NCBI GenBank assembly: GCA_023159155.1
Contig: JAJNNX010000031.1
Span: 496,001-560,000, forward strand
Direction: 5' to 3'
From: Ustulina deusta
Lineage: Eukaryota > Ascomycota > Sordariomycetes > Xylariales > Xylariaceae
DNA: 64,000 nucleotides
The notes beneath the pieces are model-generated. The model was not told where the DNA came from, made no database searches, and worked only from the letters and a program-made list of their open reading frames with translations. Each line of letters begins with the position of its first letter. The stretch's first letter is position 1. Below are positions 11,372 to 21,539 of this stretch, one piece after another. The position numbers were made by a program, and so were the translations under genes.

Positions 11372-13008
11372 ATGAAGGCCGTGAATTACATTGGGCCTTA
11401 TAAGGTGCAGGTAGAGGAGGTTGAGAAGCCAACACTGGAGCACCCAGATGACATTATCGTCAAGGTCACGACTGTAAGATCCCCAAATATTTGCAGCACC
11501 CTAAGAGGCTCTGATTGACAACTGTGATAGGCAGCTATTTGCGGCTCTGATTTACAGTAGGTCCAAGCTGTTGGTGGTGGCAAGTCATGTTATCGCAGAC
11601 CAGTCGGCTTACCGTGGCACAGTATGTACGAAGGTAGAACTGCAGCACAGCCAGGATTTACCTTCGGTATGATGCCTATTTCAAAGACCTAATTGCCAAT
11701 ACTGAACTCGCCCAGGCCATGAGAATCTAGGCATTGTAGAAGAGGTCGGTGAAGGGGTCACCCTTTTGAAAAAGGGAGACCGTGTTGTTATGCCTTTTAA
11801 TGTTGCCGATGGTCGATGCCGCAATTGCGAGGAGGGAAAGACAGCCTTTTGCACTGGCGTTAACCCAGGCTTTGCCGGTGGCGCATATGGTTTGTACACA
11901 TCATCCAACTACCTAAGAATACTCGAAGGCTAAGCTGCTATAGGTTATGTAGCAATGGGCCCGTACCGCGGTGGTGCGCTCGAAATAACCCCTAGGCTTT
12001 ATATCAGTGTGCTAATAGTTCTTGTAGGGCAAGCCCAGTATGTAAAAGTACCATTTGCGGACTTCAATGCCCTAAAGTTGCCACAAGGCAAAGAGTTCGA
12101 AGCTGATTTTGTCCTTTTGGCTGATATTTTCCCGACTGGTATGTTTATGTCATGGCAGCGCGCGGAAGAATCCGTGCTGTTAACTAAGCAGATTTGGAAT
12201 ACTAATAACCTACCGTTTCTTCAAAGGATGGCATGGGGTCGAAATATCTGGGTTCCAATCTGGCGAATCTATCGCAGTCTTTGGTGCCGGACCTGTAGGC
12301 TTGATGGCGGCCTACTCCGCTACCCTCCGTGGTGCCTCACGTGTATTCGTCGTCGATCGCGTCCCGGAGCGTTTGGCCGCTGCAGAAAAGATTGGTTGCG
12401 TGCCAATTGATTTCACGAAAGGAGACGCTGTCGATCAAATCATCAAAAGTAATGGCGGAGAGGAGGTTGATCGATCAGTAGATGCGGTTGGGTACCAGGC
12501 AGTCACTCAAAACGGTAACACAGAGCAACCAAATATTGTTCTTGAAAACATGATCCGTGTGACGAGGGCATGCGGAGGGCTTGGCATTCCAGGGCTTTAT
12601 GTACCAAGGTATGAAGTCTCAATCTGTGAAAGTACATATCGCGAAAGTAAAGATGGACTAACCAATTGGTGCCAGTGACCCGGGAGCGCCAGATGAAGCT
12701 TCATCAAAGGGCATGATCAGTCTAAGTTTTGGAAAGCTCTTCGAAAAGGTCGGTGCCTTTATATTTTTATGTTGCGTATCTCCCAAAACTTACCATTACT
12801 TTAGGGGCTCTCGTTGCGCACTGGACAGTGTAACGTTAAATCGTACAACCGCTACTTGCGAGATCTGATCATCTCAGGGAAGGCAAAGCCTAGTTTTGTC
12901 GTTTCGCATGAGATTCATATTGACGATGCTCCTATGGCATATGATAAGTTTCAGAAGCGGATTGACGGGTTTACCAAAGTTTTAATCCATCCAAACGGAG
13001 ATTTATGA
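11372..13008 (+). CDS. Zinc-dependent alcohol dehydrogenase, glutathione-independent formaldehyde dehydrogenase type (9 exons)
   Basis: Exons 11372-11473, 11531-11556, 11623-11666, 11716-11889, 11944-11973, 12028-12138, 12227-12608, 12676-12748 and 12805-13008 join to 381 aa with no stop. All eight introns are GT-AG and 49-88 bp long. Zinc MDR hallmarks are present: AAICGSDLHMYEGR (catalytic Cys38, Ser40, Asp41), FGHENLGIVEEVGEGV (His59, Glu60), GRCRNCEEGKTAFC (structural-zinc lobe), FPTGWHGVE, and the Rossmann motif VFGAGPVGLMAA followed by VFVVDRVPERL. The overall pattern fits PFDH-like enzymes that oxidise small alcohols or aldehydes with bound NAD. The splitting into many tiny exons hides the gene from ORF scans. 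It is divergent from the isomerase-like gene. Confidence 0.87.
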
Positions 13009-13460
13009 TTTTGTAGGTGTCAAGGACTATCCGTGTCGCATTGCCCAGCTAAATCTCTGTAAATCAACTCAGATTAACTGGAACCAAGTCTTTAAGCAAA
13101 AATTCTGCACTCTTGCTTTTACGTGATATATACCAATGCTTATTTTAATTTTACGATCTATATACCATCAGTGAATAGTTATCCTTCAAGTTGTTGTTGA
13201 ATTTGATGCAGAATTTCCAAACACTGCGGTTCAAAACAACTTAGATTAAGATATGTAGGTAGCTAGCGTCATGACTTACATTTAGCGTTCGCTGTAAGCC
13301 GGAACTCAGCTATCTCAGAACCTTAATCATTCAATCTTGTGTTTGCCCTGCACGTTTGATATGTTCTTTTAATGCTGCTTCATAGAAACCAAGTCATCTT
13401 GACGGATACCTAAAAATTACTGGGTTCCAAAGACATGTGAGCAGAAGGATCCGAATCTAA
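13009..13460. other. Intergenic, 3' of the dehydrogenase
   Basis: AT-rich, no coding signal seen. It contains the presumed terminator region of the dehydrogenase. The missing C-terminal half of the AAA+ pseudogene would be expected here on the minus strand and is not recognisable. Confidence 0.4.
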
Positions 13461-14619
13461 TTAGAGATATATTAATCTACATGTTGCGCAGATCCTTTGT
13501 TCCTGATTCTGCCTCCGTTCGAGGAAAACATCGGTCTCATCAACAAACAGCACTGCGATCCAAGCTTCAGCCAGCGAGAACCATTTGAAAAGCTCACGCT
13601 CTACTCTGATCTCTTGTGTACCAATATCGGCGACCGTAAGAGCCAAGAGAGGTCTATGCAGAAATTCGGCGATGGCTTCCACAGTATAGGTTTTGCCGGT
13701 GTCAGGGGAACTGTAGACCGATATCAGCCGATGGATCTGAAGCGCTCAGAGCTTTATCAGGAACTACCCGTGAAGCAACATAATTTGGCCAGCTCCCTTG
13801 CCCTCAATGGAATCTGTGGCCCAAACCCCCTCTCTTGCTGTTTTGACGAGTTGCGAGAGCTCGGATTGTCTGTATCGCCACACTGTCAAGCACTAATTTG
13901 TCCAAGCTTTCAGTGGACCGTGTCGCTTCGGTCATATAACTTGTATTGACACGTACATTTAGAGCCATGGCTAATCAAGATAAGCGAATTGGCTAAGGCA
14001 ACATTACACCACTGTTTGGTTTTCAGAGCAAAGATCAGACACGTGGGGAAATGAGTAGCAGCTGATGCTCACCGAGCTCGTATTAGTTCACTTCCTTCCG
14101 TCACCTTCTGCTGTACCCTATCCTCACTGAAAACGTCACAACCCTGCATGGCATAAATGGAATGGTTCTGAGGCTTTGTAGGCTTCCCTCTATTGTTTCA
14201 CCTTCGTCAGTGCCAGTATTGATTACAATGCTGTCATAGTCTGAGAATGTAAGTGAGCAAGCGTCGAAGTTCGAATTGAGGACTGGAGTGTCAGTTTTAT
14301 TTTCAGCTATACCACGCCTATTATCAACGAGTAACTTTCCGGCGTACTAGGACTGTTCAGTCTGATCTCTGGCAACTCTAAGTTGTATTTACGCTGTAGC
14401 CACATATGCCGTCCCTCCTCTACATGGCTCGTTGTGGTTGATTAGTAGGTGGGTTTCTCGGAACAACTTACTGAGGAATGAATTGCGTTGGATAATATTC
14501 CTTCGGTGCTGGCCCCCGTCAATCTTATCCCAGTGGCTGGCCGGGCAAATTGGAAGGTTTGTAACATTTACTAAGCCCTCGAAGAGACGGATTTCGTTGA
14601 TGATGTAGTAGTCCTGCAT
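13461..14619 (-). pseudogene. Fungal AAA+ ATPase-like protein, broken and truncated
   Basis: The clear part is 13461-13915 on the minus strand. ESLDKLVLD...IRALATRQNSKRG, then after a one-base frameshift VWATDSIEGKGAGQIMLLHG, an apparent intron (GTAGTT...CTACAG), SPDTGKTYTVEAIAEFLHRP (Walker A), LTVADIGTQEIRVERELFKW and AVLFVDETDVFLERRQNQ (Walker B). This is the order of the fungal AAA+ family that carries a DUF7025-like N-terminal region. The usual continuation after RRQNQ (DLARN...) is frame-shifted and fades, so the sensor and lid parts are missing. An upstream minus-strand piece at 14389-14619 (INEIRLFEGLVNVTNLPI) may be part of its N-terminal region; this link is tentative. In Walker A the usual PG is PD, which fits a G-to-A change. 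Confidence 0.68.
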
Positions 14620-15574
14620 AACTGCCGGTGCACCGAATCTGAGAAACGGAGCCGGCCGAGCCTAAACTTTGCGACAAGACCGGTTGTCCCGGGATTTTCA
14701 GGGTTACAGGTCTGGCACTTATTCCGCGCAAAGCGCTTACTGTATTACAGATAACAAGAAATGCATACATGCATCACTCTACCCCGTCATCTCGTTATAC
14801 TTTGTATGTATGTAGAAGTGCTTATAATAGCGCGCTGGTTGCTAATAGTCTCTTCATATTATCCGTCGTGGAATTAGTCTCAAGTTGGCGCCAGGCCAAG
14901 GTTTCATAAATACACTCGATGTCTTGGATCTAAGAGAACCTCCATGGCATGCTGAAGTATCATAACCGCGTGTAGAGTGTTGTACCCCCAACAGCCTAAA
15001 ATCACCATCCTATAGCGCATTGAGGGGAGATACGAGAAACACAAATGGTTATAACTTCTATCGATATCTCCCATCGATGAATTTGACCCATTTCAGTCCG
15101 ATGCAGCGGAATGCGAGCGCGCGCACTCAACTCATTGTGGGTGCGATCATCCTCCGCTAACAACACTAGCCTCCGCGTGCAGAGAGAGACCCAGTTACGC
15201 TTTACCGCATTCAAGCTATTCTGAGGACCATCCCAACGATCGACAGGTTCAGCAACTCACGGCCTTCCATTTCGAGACAACAACTTGTGTCAGATATAAG
15301 GGGTATGATCCTATTCGGTGTATAAAAGGGATCTCCAACGCGCACTTGCCCCGTGCCGGAAGGAGACGACGTCAATGGACATTTTGTTGGGTATAGTAAG
15401 TCATGTTAGACCTCATCAGGTCACTGCTCACATAGGCATAAATAGATAGAAACATGCACAATAGCCCATGAGCATCCTGGAAGAAACCCAACCATAGACC
15501 TATACATCATCACCTAATTATACCTCTTCTTACTCTGTAACAATTTCGAATAATCCCAAGTAACATCGTTCAAA
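14620..15574. other. Intergenic, upstream of the lysozyme gene
   Basis: No supported ORF. It contains a TATA-like sequence (listed separately) and presumably the lysozyme promoter and 5' UTR. Confidence 0.4.
15321..15327 (+). promoter_or_regulatory. TATA-like box upstream of GH24 lysozyme
   Basis: TATAAAA lies about 250 bp before the ATG at 15575, in the context GTGTATAAAAGGG. It is the best TATA match in the upstream region. It would imply a 5' UTR of roughly 220 bases, so the link is plausible but unproven. Confidence 0.35.
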
Positions 15575-16286
15575 ATGGTTCGCCTTGCTGTCACTTCTGC
15601 CACCCTTCTCGCGGCCTCTATGGCCCAGGCGGCTTGCAACGGCCCAGCCGTCAACCAAGCGACGATAGATCTGATTGCAGGGTTTGAGGGATTCGTTCCC
15701 ACCGTTTGTAAGCCAATCGCACTGCCGCAGCGAATAACGCGAAGGCAAAAAAAAAAAAAAAAAACTCTCTAACAGCCATTCAAGACAATGACGCCGCCGG
15801 CAACCCGACCGTCGGCTATGGACACCTCTGCCAGCAGACCGGCTGCTCCGAGGTCCCTTATTCCATCCCGCTTTCGGAGGCCGATGGAAAGAGCCTCCTT
15901 GCCTCCGATGTGATTGTAAGACTCGCCATTCTGAAACACCATTCTTATTCTTAGGTATACATCTTGAATCAGCACTGACGATGACAAACCCACAGACGCC
16001 CCAGAACTGCATTACCTCGCAGACTGCATCAATAGTTTTCCTTAACGCAAACCAGTATGGCGCGCTGGTCAGCTGGGCGTACAATGTTGGCTGTGGCAAC
16101 TCTGCATCGTCCAGCCTCATTGCGCGTCTCAACAATGGCGAGGACCCAAATACCGTGATCGCGTCTGAGCTACCGCTGTGGAACAAGAGCGGCGGGCAAG
16201 TTTTGGATGGCCTCACGAGGAGGAGGGCGGCTGAGGTTTCTTTGGCCCAAACCGCTACCTCTGTGCCTGCTCTCCCGGCTTGTTAG
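15575..16286 (+). CDS. Secreted phage-type lysozyme (glycoside hydrolase family 24), 3 exons
   Basis: Exons 15575-15707, 15785-15915 and 15996-16286 encode 184 aa. A signal peptide (MVRLAVTSATLLAASMAQA) is followed by the GH24 core: LIAGFEGFVPTVYNDAAGNPT then VGYGHLC, ANQYGALVSWAYNVGCGN, LIARLNNGEDPNTV, ELPLWNKSGGQVLDGLTRRR. The first 3' splice site could be AACAG at 15775, but the AAG at 15784 restores the exact E-8-D-5-T spacing of the catalytic triad (Glu38, Asp47, Thr53), so I chose it. The enzyme would cut peptidoglycan between MurNAc and GlcNAc outside the cell, suggesting antibacterial action. The family is of phage/bacterial origin; fungal copies are generally read as ancient transfers. 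Intron 1 holds a run of about 18 A. Confidence 0.88.
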
Positions 16287-16586
16287 ATTATGGGGCTCTC
16301 GGTAGTTTTAATACACGACTTTATAAGGATTCATGAGTTTATGAGCATGTGTAATGGGACGTGCCAAGCGGGACGATGGCTCCAGTATAAGGTTGATGAT
16401 AAATAAGTATATGCCTGGGATCCAAGCTCGCATGTATATACCGTCAGAGCATTCCGAACATGATGAATGAGGTGGTAAGTAATATTAAATGATTAGGACT
16501 AATGACGAGAACCGGAAAAGGAACTTGCACGGCATGCGATTAACTATCTTGTTCCCGAGTAGCCTACGAAACGCCATCGGAATGAT

Positions 16587-17773
16587 CTATGCCAGGTCAA
16601 GATATCGAGCATTTCGGATTCCATGTCGTATCAGATCATCTAAGTTAACCTGCACGATATGCGAATGCCAGCCCAACTCAGTGATCTTGTGAATCATGCC
16701 CTTTTCGATGTCTTGATCGATCCATCCTTTGAGCCGAGGGTCTACCACTTCTCCTTCGCCAAAGATATTTATCTCAAACCGCCCATTATATAAGAGTCTA
16801 CATTTGATTCTAGTGGGAAGGAGATCGAGGACGGCCTCGCCATCATCAAAGCCTTCGATGTAACAAGGTCCCACGGTCTGTTTCTGTTGATCGTCAGCGG
16901 TGGGCCGTAGAACCATGGCCGTGCTACATCCGAGAACGACGCAGACCTCATCGCCTACAACTGTTGCCTTGGGTGTCAGTCTAATATAGCCTGTCTCCGT
17001 TGTGAAGAATCCTCGGCTGACCAGATGGTGCATCATAAAACCCAAGCAATTGCACTCATTATTCGAAAGCCCAAGTTGACTTGTTGATGACATCAATAGC
17101 TTCTTGCTTAGAAAAAGCCCACTGGGTAGGGTCAACATAATCATCTAAGAAGAAACCACCCACAATGGCCGAAGCGTACACCTCGAGTAAGCTCCCACCA
17201 CCATGGTACTCCTGGTCCAAATTGAGGGATGCCGCGAGCTATCCTACTACGGAGTGTATTTCTTCCGTGGTACTTGCCGGTTGTAATGAGTCCAATTGTA
17301 TGCTTTTAATCTCATCAATAGGAATAGCAATAACTCGTAGTCGATTACCTTCGATTGGAAATATCGGCCCCATGAGACAGCCTGAAGTATTATGTATACC
17401 TGTTAATGGTATCTAGCGGCTGCATATAGGGGTTGCCAGTGGACCAGTCGGGGACCCAGCTAGGTATGGAAGAGCCGGAACGTTCAGAGAGTAGTTTATT
17501 GTTCATTTCGCACTCGGATAGGATGTGGAGTCCTAGTGTATTGTTTACAAACCACCTTGTTACCTCTTCATAGACATCTAGATGTGTTTTTGTCCTCGTG
17601 TAATCTGGGACGACGCCAAGGTTTGGAAGTGCGAAGATACGGTCTCTTGGATCTGCGCATCGGCTAAGCCCGAAATTGCTTCGTAGAAACGGCATCAGAC
17701 CCTGAAGACTGTGGAATATAACGTGTATTATAAGAAATCTCCGGTTGATGAAGTCCGAGCAATGCTTGAACAC
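16587..17773 (-). pseudogene. HET-domain (heterokaryon incompatibility) protein, C-terminal relic
   Basis: On the minus strand from 17773 the sequence reads ADPRDRIFALPNLGVVPDYT, YEEVTRWFV and IPSWVPDWSTGNPYMQPLD. After a one-base shift it gives GPIFPIEGNRLRVIAIPIDE. A TAG follows (17239-17241) inside the next stretch, and after another frame change comes GFFTTETGYIRLTP...VGDEVCVVLGCSTAMVLRP and GPCYIEGFDDGEAVLDLL, ending at 16587. These are successive signatures of the region following the HET domain. The HET domain itself (with its LWIDALCI-type motif) is missing upstream, where the AT-rich block approaches. At least one stop and two shifts make it a pseudogene. HET proteins trigger cell death on fusion of unlike mycelia. 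Confidence 0.8.
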
Positions 17774-18059
17774 TGTCGGTGTAGCTTTCAGAAAGCAGCA
17801 AGCCTAAGCCTTCTTAAACGTTTCCCACGGAATATGTGATGAGCTAGCCATATAGTCTGTAGATAGTTGAACATGCTGTTGAATAGCTACGTGGGAAACA
17901 AAGGAAGGAAAGGGGCTGTGAGGTATTAGCGGCCACCCTCTGGCTATATCTTAGCCTGTAATATATCGCCTCTCTTTCTCTAAATAGCTTTTATATTATA
18001 AAAAGTTTTTAATTATTAACTACTTATAGAAATAGTTACAGGTTTATTAAATAATTTTA

Positions 18060-18075
18060 GAAATATTTTAGTTAG
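18060..18075 (+). repeat. 16-bp direct repeat, left border of the AT-rich block
   Basis: GAAATATTTTAGTTAG here is identical to 41334-41349. The two copies stand at the two edges of the 23-kb block. The length suits a target-site duplication of a LINE. Chance identity is less likely than for an average AT-rich word because the right-hand copy is in mixed-composition DNA, but it is not excluded. Confidence 0.5.
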
Positions 18076-19978
18076 GCCTAGGGGAGGCGCGATAAACAAC
18101 TAAGGTTTAGAAATAGTTGTTGTTGGTTAAGATATAGGAATATACTTTAACGCAAGCATTATTACTGCCTGCAAGTGAAAAATATAGTAGTTTTTTTGCT
18201 TACTAAAAACGTAAAGCGCTGGTGCGTTTTAGTGCAGCTAATTATATATAATGCTTTTAGCATCCGGGCACAGAGTTGTATAGGCGTTAATATTACAATT
18301 CTAAAAGCTAGATCACTTAATTAAAGCTAATAGTAGCAATAAACCAAACAATTATGCTTTTATATTAAAATATAATATTTTTAGTACTATAAATTAAATA
18401 AATACTAATAAACTTAAAAGTTTTAGTAATAACTTTAAAATAATATTACTAGTTTTGTTTGCTAGTAGTTATTTTTTAGTTATTTTTTTAATTTAAAAAC
18501 TGGCTAAAAATTTGATTTTTTTTACCTAGTATAAAAATTAAAAAAAATTAAACTTTTAAAATATAAAATATAAATAAATTAAAAATATATTTTATATTAT
18601 TTTTAAATATTAGCTATAATTAAAAATAATTTAAAGCATTTTTTACTAAAAAATAATATTTAATTTATATTTATAATTTATTAAATATAAAAAATATAAA
18701 CTTTTTTATACTATTGTTTATATTTTAGCAAAAAAATAAAATATTTAGTAAAGTATAAAACTTTATAAATTTTAAAAAAGTTTTAAACATTATTTTTAGT
18801 TTTTTTAAAAAACTTATAGGTTAAAAGTACTAAATATACTAAAAAATAGATCGTAAAAAAAAAAATAAAAAATAAAAAATAAAAATAAAAAAAAACAAAA
18901 CATATTATTTTTTAAATTAAATATCTAGCTTATAAAAATAAAATAAAAAGCCAAAAATAAACTTTTAATAAAAAATAGTAATATATAGCTTTAGAAAATA
19001 TTCTTAAAAAGACTTAGAACTAAAAAAATATTATAAAATATTAAAAAGAACTTTATAACTTTAATTATATAAATATTATTATTAACTAAATAACTAAAAC
19101 AAACAAAAAACTAAAAGGCTAACTTTAGCTTTTTAACTTCTAATATTCTTACTATAACAATTATAGCAAACAAAAAAACAATAAATATAAAGAACAAAAA
19201 AATACTGATTAAAAAATAAAAAAAAGCAAAAATAAAAAAATAAAACAAGCAGGCCTACTTTATATAAAAGCAAAAAGAAAAAAAAAACTTTAAAAAAATA
19301 TAACTAAAAATAATTTTTAAAATAATTTTATAGCAAACCTTTTTTAATAAAATATTTTTAGCTTTAGTTAAAATTTTTTATATCTAATATATAAACTTTT
19401 TAAAAAAACTAAATAAGCTTTAAAATATAAAAAACTACTAAAAGATTTTTTAAACGTAGTAGTAGACCTAATAATAATAATAAAAAATACTAAAAATAAA
19501 AATAAAGTCTAGACTAAAATCTATACTAAAAAACTTACTACTACGCTTAAAAATATTATAAAAAAATAAAAAAATAATATAAAGAAAAAAAAAAGCTAAG
19601 CAATTATTATAACTTAGCCCTTTTAAAAAAAAAGATTAAAGTTAAGCACTTTTAAAAAAAGCGCTAGTTTTAAAAAAAAAGCAATAAATATAAAAAAAAA
19701 AATATTAAAATTTATAATTAAAACTGCTTTAATATTTTTATAATATATATTTTATTAAAACATACTTATTAATATTATATTATTAAAAAAAGAATTATTA
19801 TTTAAAAAAAAAGAATATTTATTTATATTATAATTTATAATATAATTAAAAAAAATTTTTTTTTATAAAATATAATAAAAAAATAATAAATTATAGCTTA
19901 TATAAAATAGTAAAAAATATACTAAAAATAAAAAAGTTCTAAAATAAAAAAGTTTAGTTTAAGAAAATCGAAGTTAGA

Positions 19979-20045
19979 TGTTATAATTAGTCGAGTAAAG
20001 CTTTTATAGCTAGTTTATTAATACTATAAACAAAGACTTTAAACT

Positions 20046-20076
<31 letters not shown>

Positions 20077-20217
20077 AAACTTTATAAAATAAATAAATAT
20101 AAACTTTATATATATAGTTGTAAAGTTATAAGTTAATCCGTATATAAACTTTTTATTTTATTGCTATATAGGTCTAAAGTTTTTGCAAGTTTTACTAAAA
20201 CTATATTAATTATTATA
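19979..20217 (-). repeat. LTR, family 1, 3' LTR of copy 1
   Basis: Matches 29328-29566, 32508-32742 and 38195-38428. Shared marks include AGTTTATTAATA, AAGACTTTAAGCTAAAAAA and a TATATAGGTCTAAAG-like stretch. It carries a long A run at about 20046-20073. A purine-rich tract borders its inner edge on the minus strand. Confidence 0.8.
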
Positions 20218-20766
20218 TTATTTTTTTTAAAACTAAAAGTTTAAATATAGTTTTAATTTAAAATTATTAATAATATTAAGTTTATATAATTTTTTTATAT
20301 TATATTGCTTTATTATTATTTTTATAATTATTTGTAAATTTATTAATTACTATTATATATATTTATTTTTATAACTTTATAAAAAGTTTAAAAGCTTTTT
20401 TATAAGTTTTATAAAATTAGTTAAGCTTAATTAGTATATTTTTAAAATTTTAAGCTATATATTAAATATTATTAAAATTATAGCTTTTTTAAGCAATTTA
20501 ATATTGTAGCTTTTTATTTTTTTATATATTTTTAATTATTTAATTTGTTTAATTTTAAATTTTGCTTTATTATTAATATTTTTAATTAAAAACAATAATT
20601 AAATTTATTAAAATAAAAAATTATTGCTTATTTTTTATAATTAGTTAGTATAGAACAAGTTTTTTATTTTATAAAAGTTAGGCAAATTAAAAACGTAGCT
20701 AAATTTTTGTTTTTTAAAAATTTTAAAAGGTCTAACTAACTAAAAGTTTAATCTAATAATTAATAC

Positions 20767-21035
20767 TAAAGAAGGACGGGGCAACTTAATACCAAAAACA
20801 ACTAAAAATAATAAAAACAAACTAGAGCGCTTGCTATTAGAAAACTAGTATAAATTGCTATACGTATAAAGTAAGTATTGCTTTAAGAAGTTCGAAGGTT
20901 TTTATAGCTATTCGAACCTCTGAATATAGCCGAAGATTAGCCGCTTCGGGTTGCAGGCGGCCCGAATACAGCTAACAATTAACGTGCAGCTATATTTGCA
21001 GCTGCTAGCGGGCCGCTAGCACTAGCCCTGCTGCA
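20767..21035 (-). repeat. 269-bp terminal repeat of the noncoding element, copy at left
   Basis: Pairs with 24708-24976 at equal length. It keeps a G/C-rich core (CCGCTTCGGG..., GGCGGCCCGAATAC) in the AT sea, including the palindrome GCTAGCGG-G-CCGCTAGC at 21004-21020. CpA steps are rare there, which could explain survival under RIP. Confidence 0.8.
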
Positions 21036-21120
21036 AACTTTCCTTATTCGAAGCTTTATTCTTTAGATAGCTTTAAATCTAAAAAAAATGTAAGGCTAAA
21101 AATACTAAAAATAACAATAT

Positions 21121-21203
21121 AATACAACACTTATTTGAACCCCTAGGCTTTAACAGCTTAAAAAAAAAAAAAGAACTAGCTTTAACCCACTAGGCTACCA
21201 AGC
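21121..21203 (-). ncRNA. tRNA-like (SINE-head-like) sequence
   Basis: Read on the minus strand from 21203: GCTTGGTAGCCTAGTGGGTT resembles a tRNA 5' half with an A box (TAGCCTAGTGG). About 50 nt later AGGGGTTCAAATAAG resembles a T-arm with a B box (GGTTCAAAT). The anticodon region is replaced by a T run, so it is not a functional tRNA. It could be a tRNA pseudogene or the RNA polymerase III promoter of a SINE carried inside the element. Confidence 0.4.
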
Positions 21204-21539
21204 TTTTAATTAGCCGATTGCTAAACCGGTTATATATTCTAATAGATTTTTTTTGGTTTATAGCTTTTTTTTTTGGTCCGTATGCTATATGCTTTTTAGT
21301 ATTACCTTTTAGTATAACCCTTTAATATAATCTTTTAGCCCTTTAAATGCTTTATTTTTTTGTATTTTTTTAATATATTTTTATATAAAACATACATAAT
21401 TCTATCTAGATTTAATATATATAGCAGTATTTGCTAGTATTTTATATTAGAACTTAAGTAAGTACTATAGTTAGCTACTATTTTAAACTTAAGCTAAATC
21501 TTTATGCGAAAAGTTATACTATAGCTTTTATTATTTTTT

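Noticed and set aside
20046..20073. Poly(A) tail of a processed transcript
   Set aside because: The A run is at the same place inside all four LTRs, so it belongs to the LTR, not to a transcript end.
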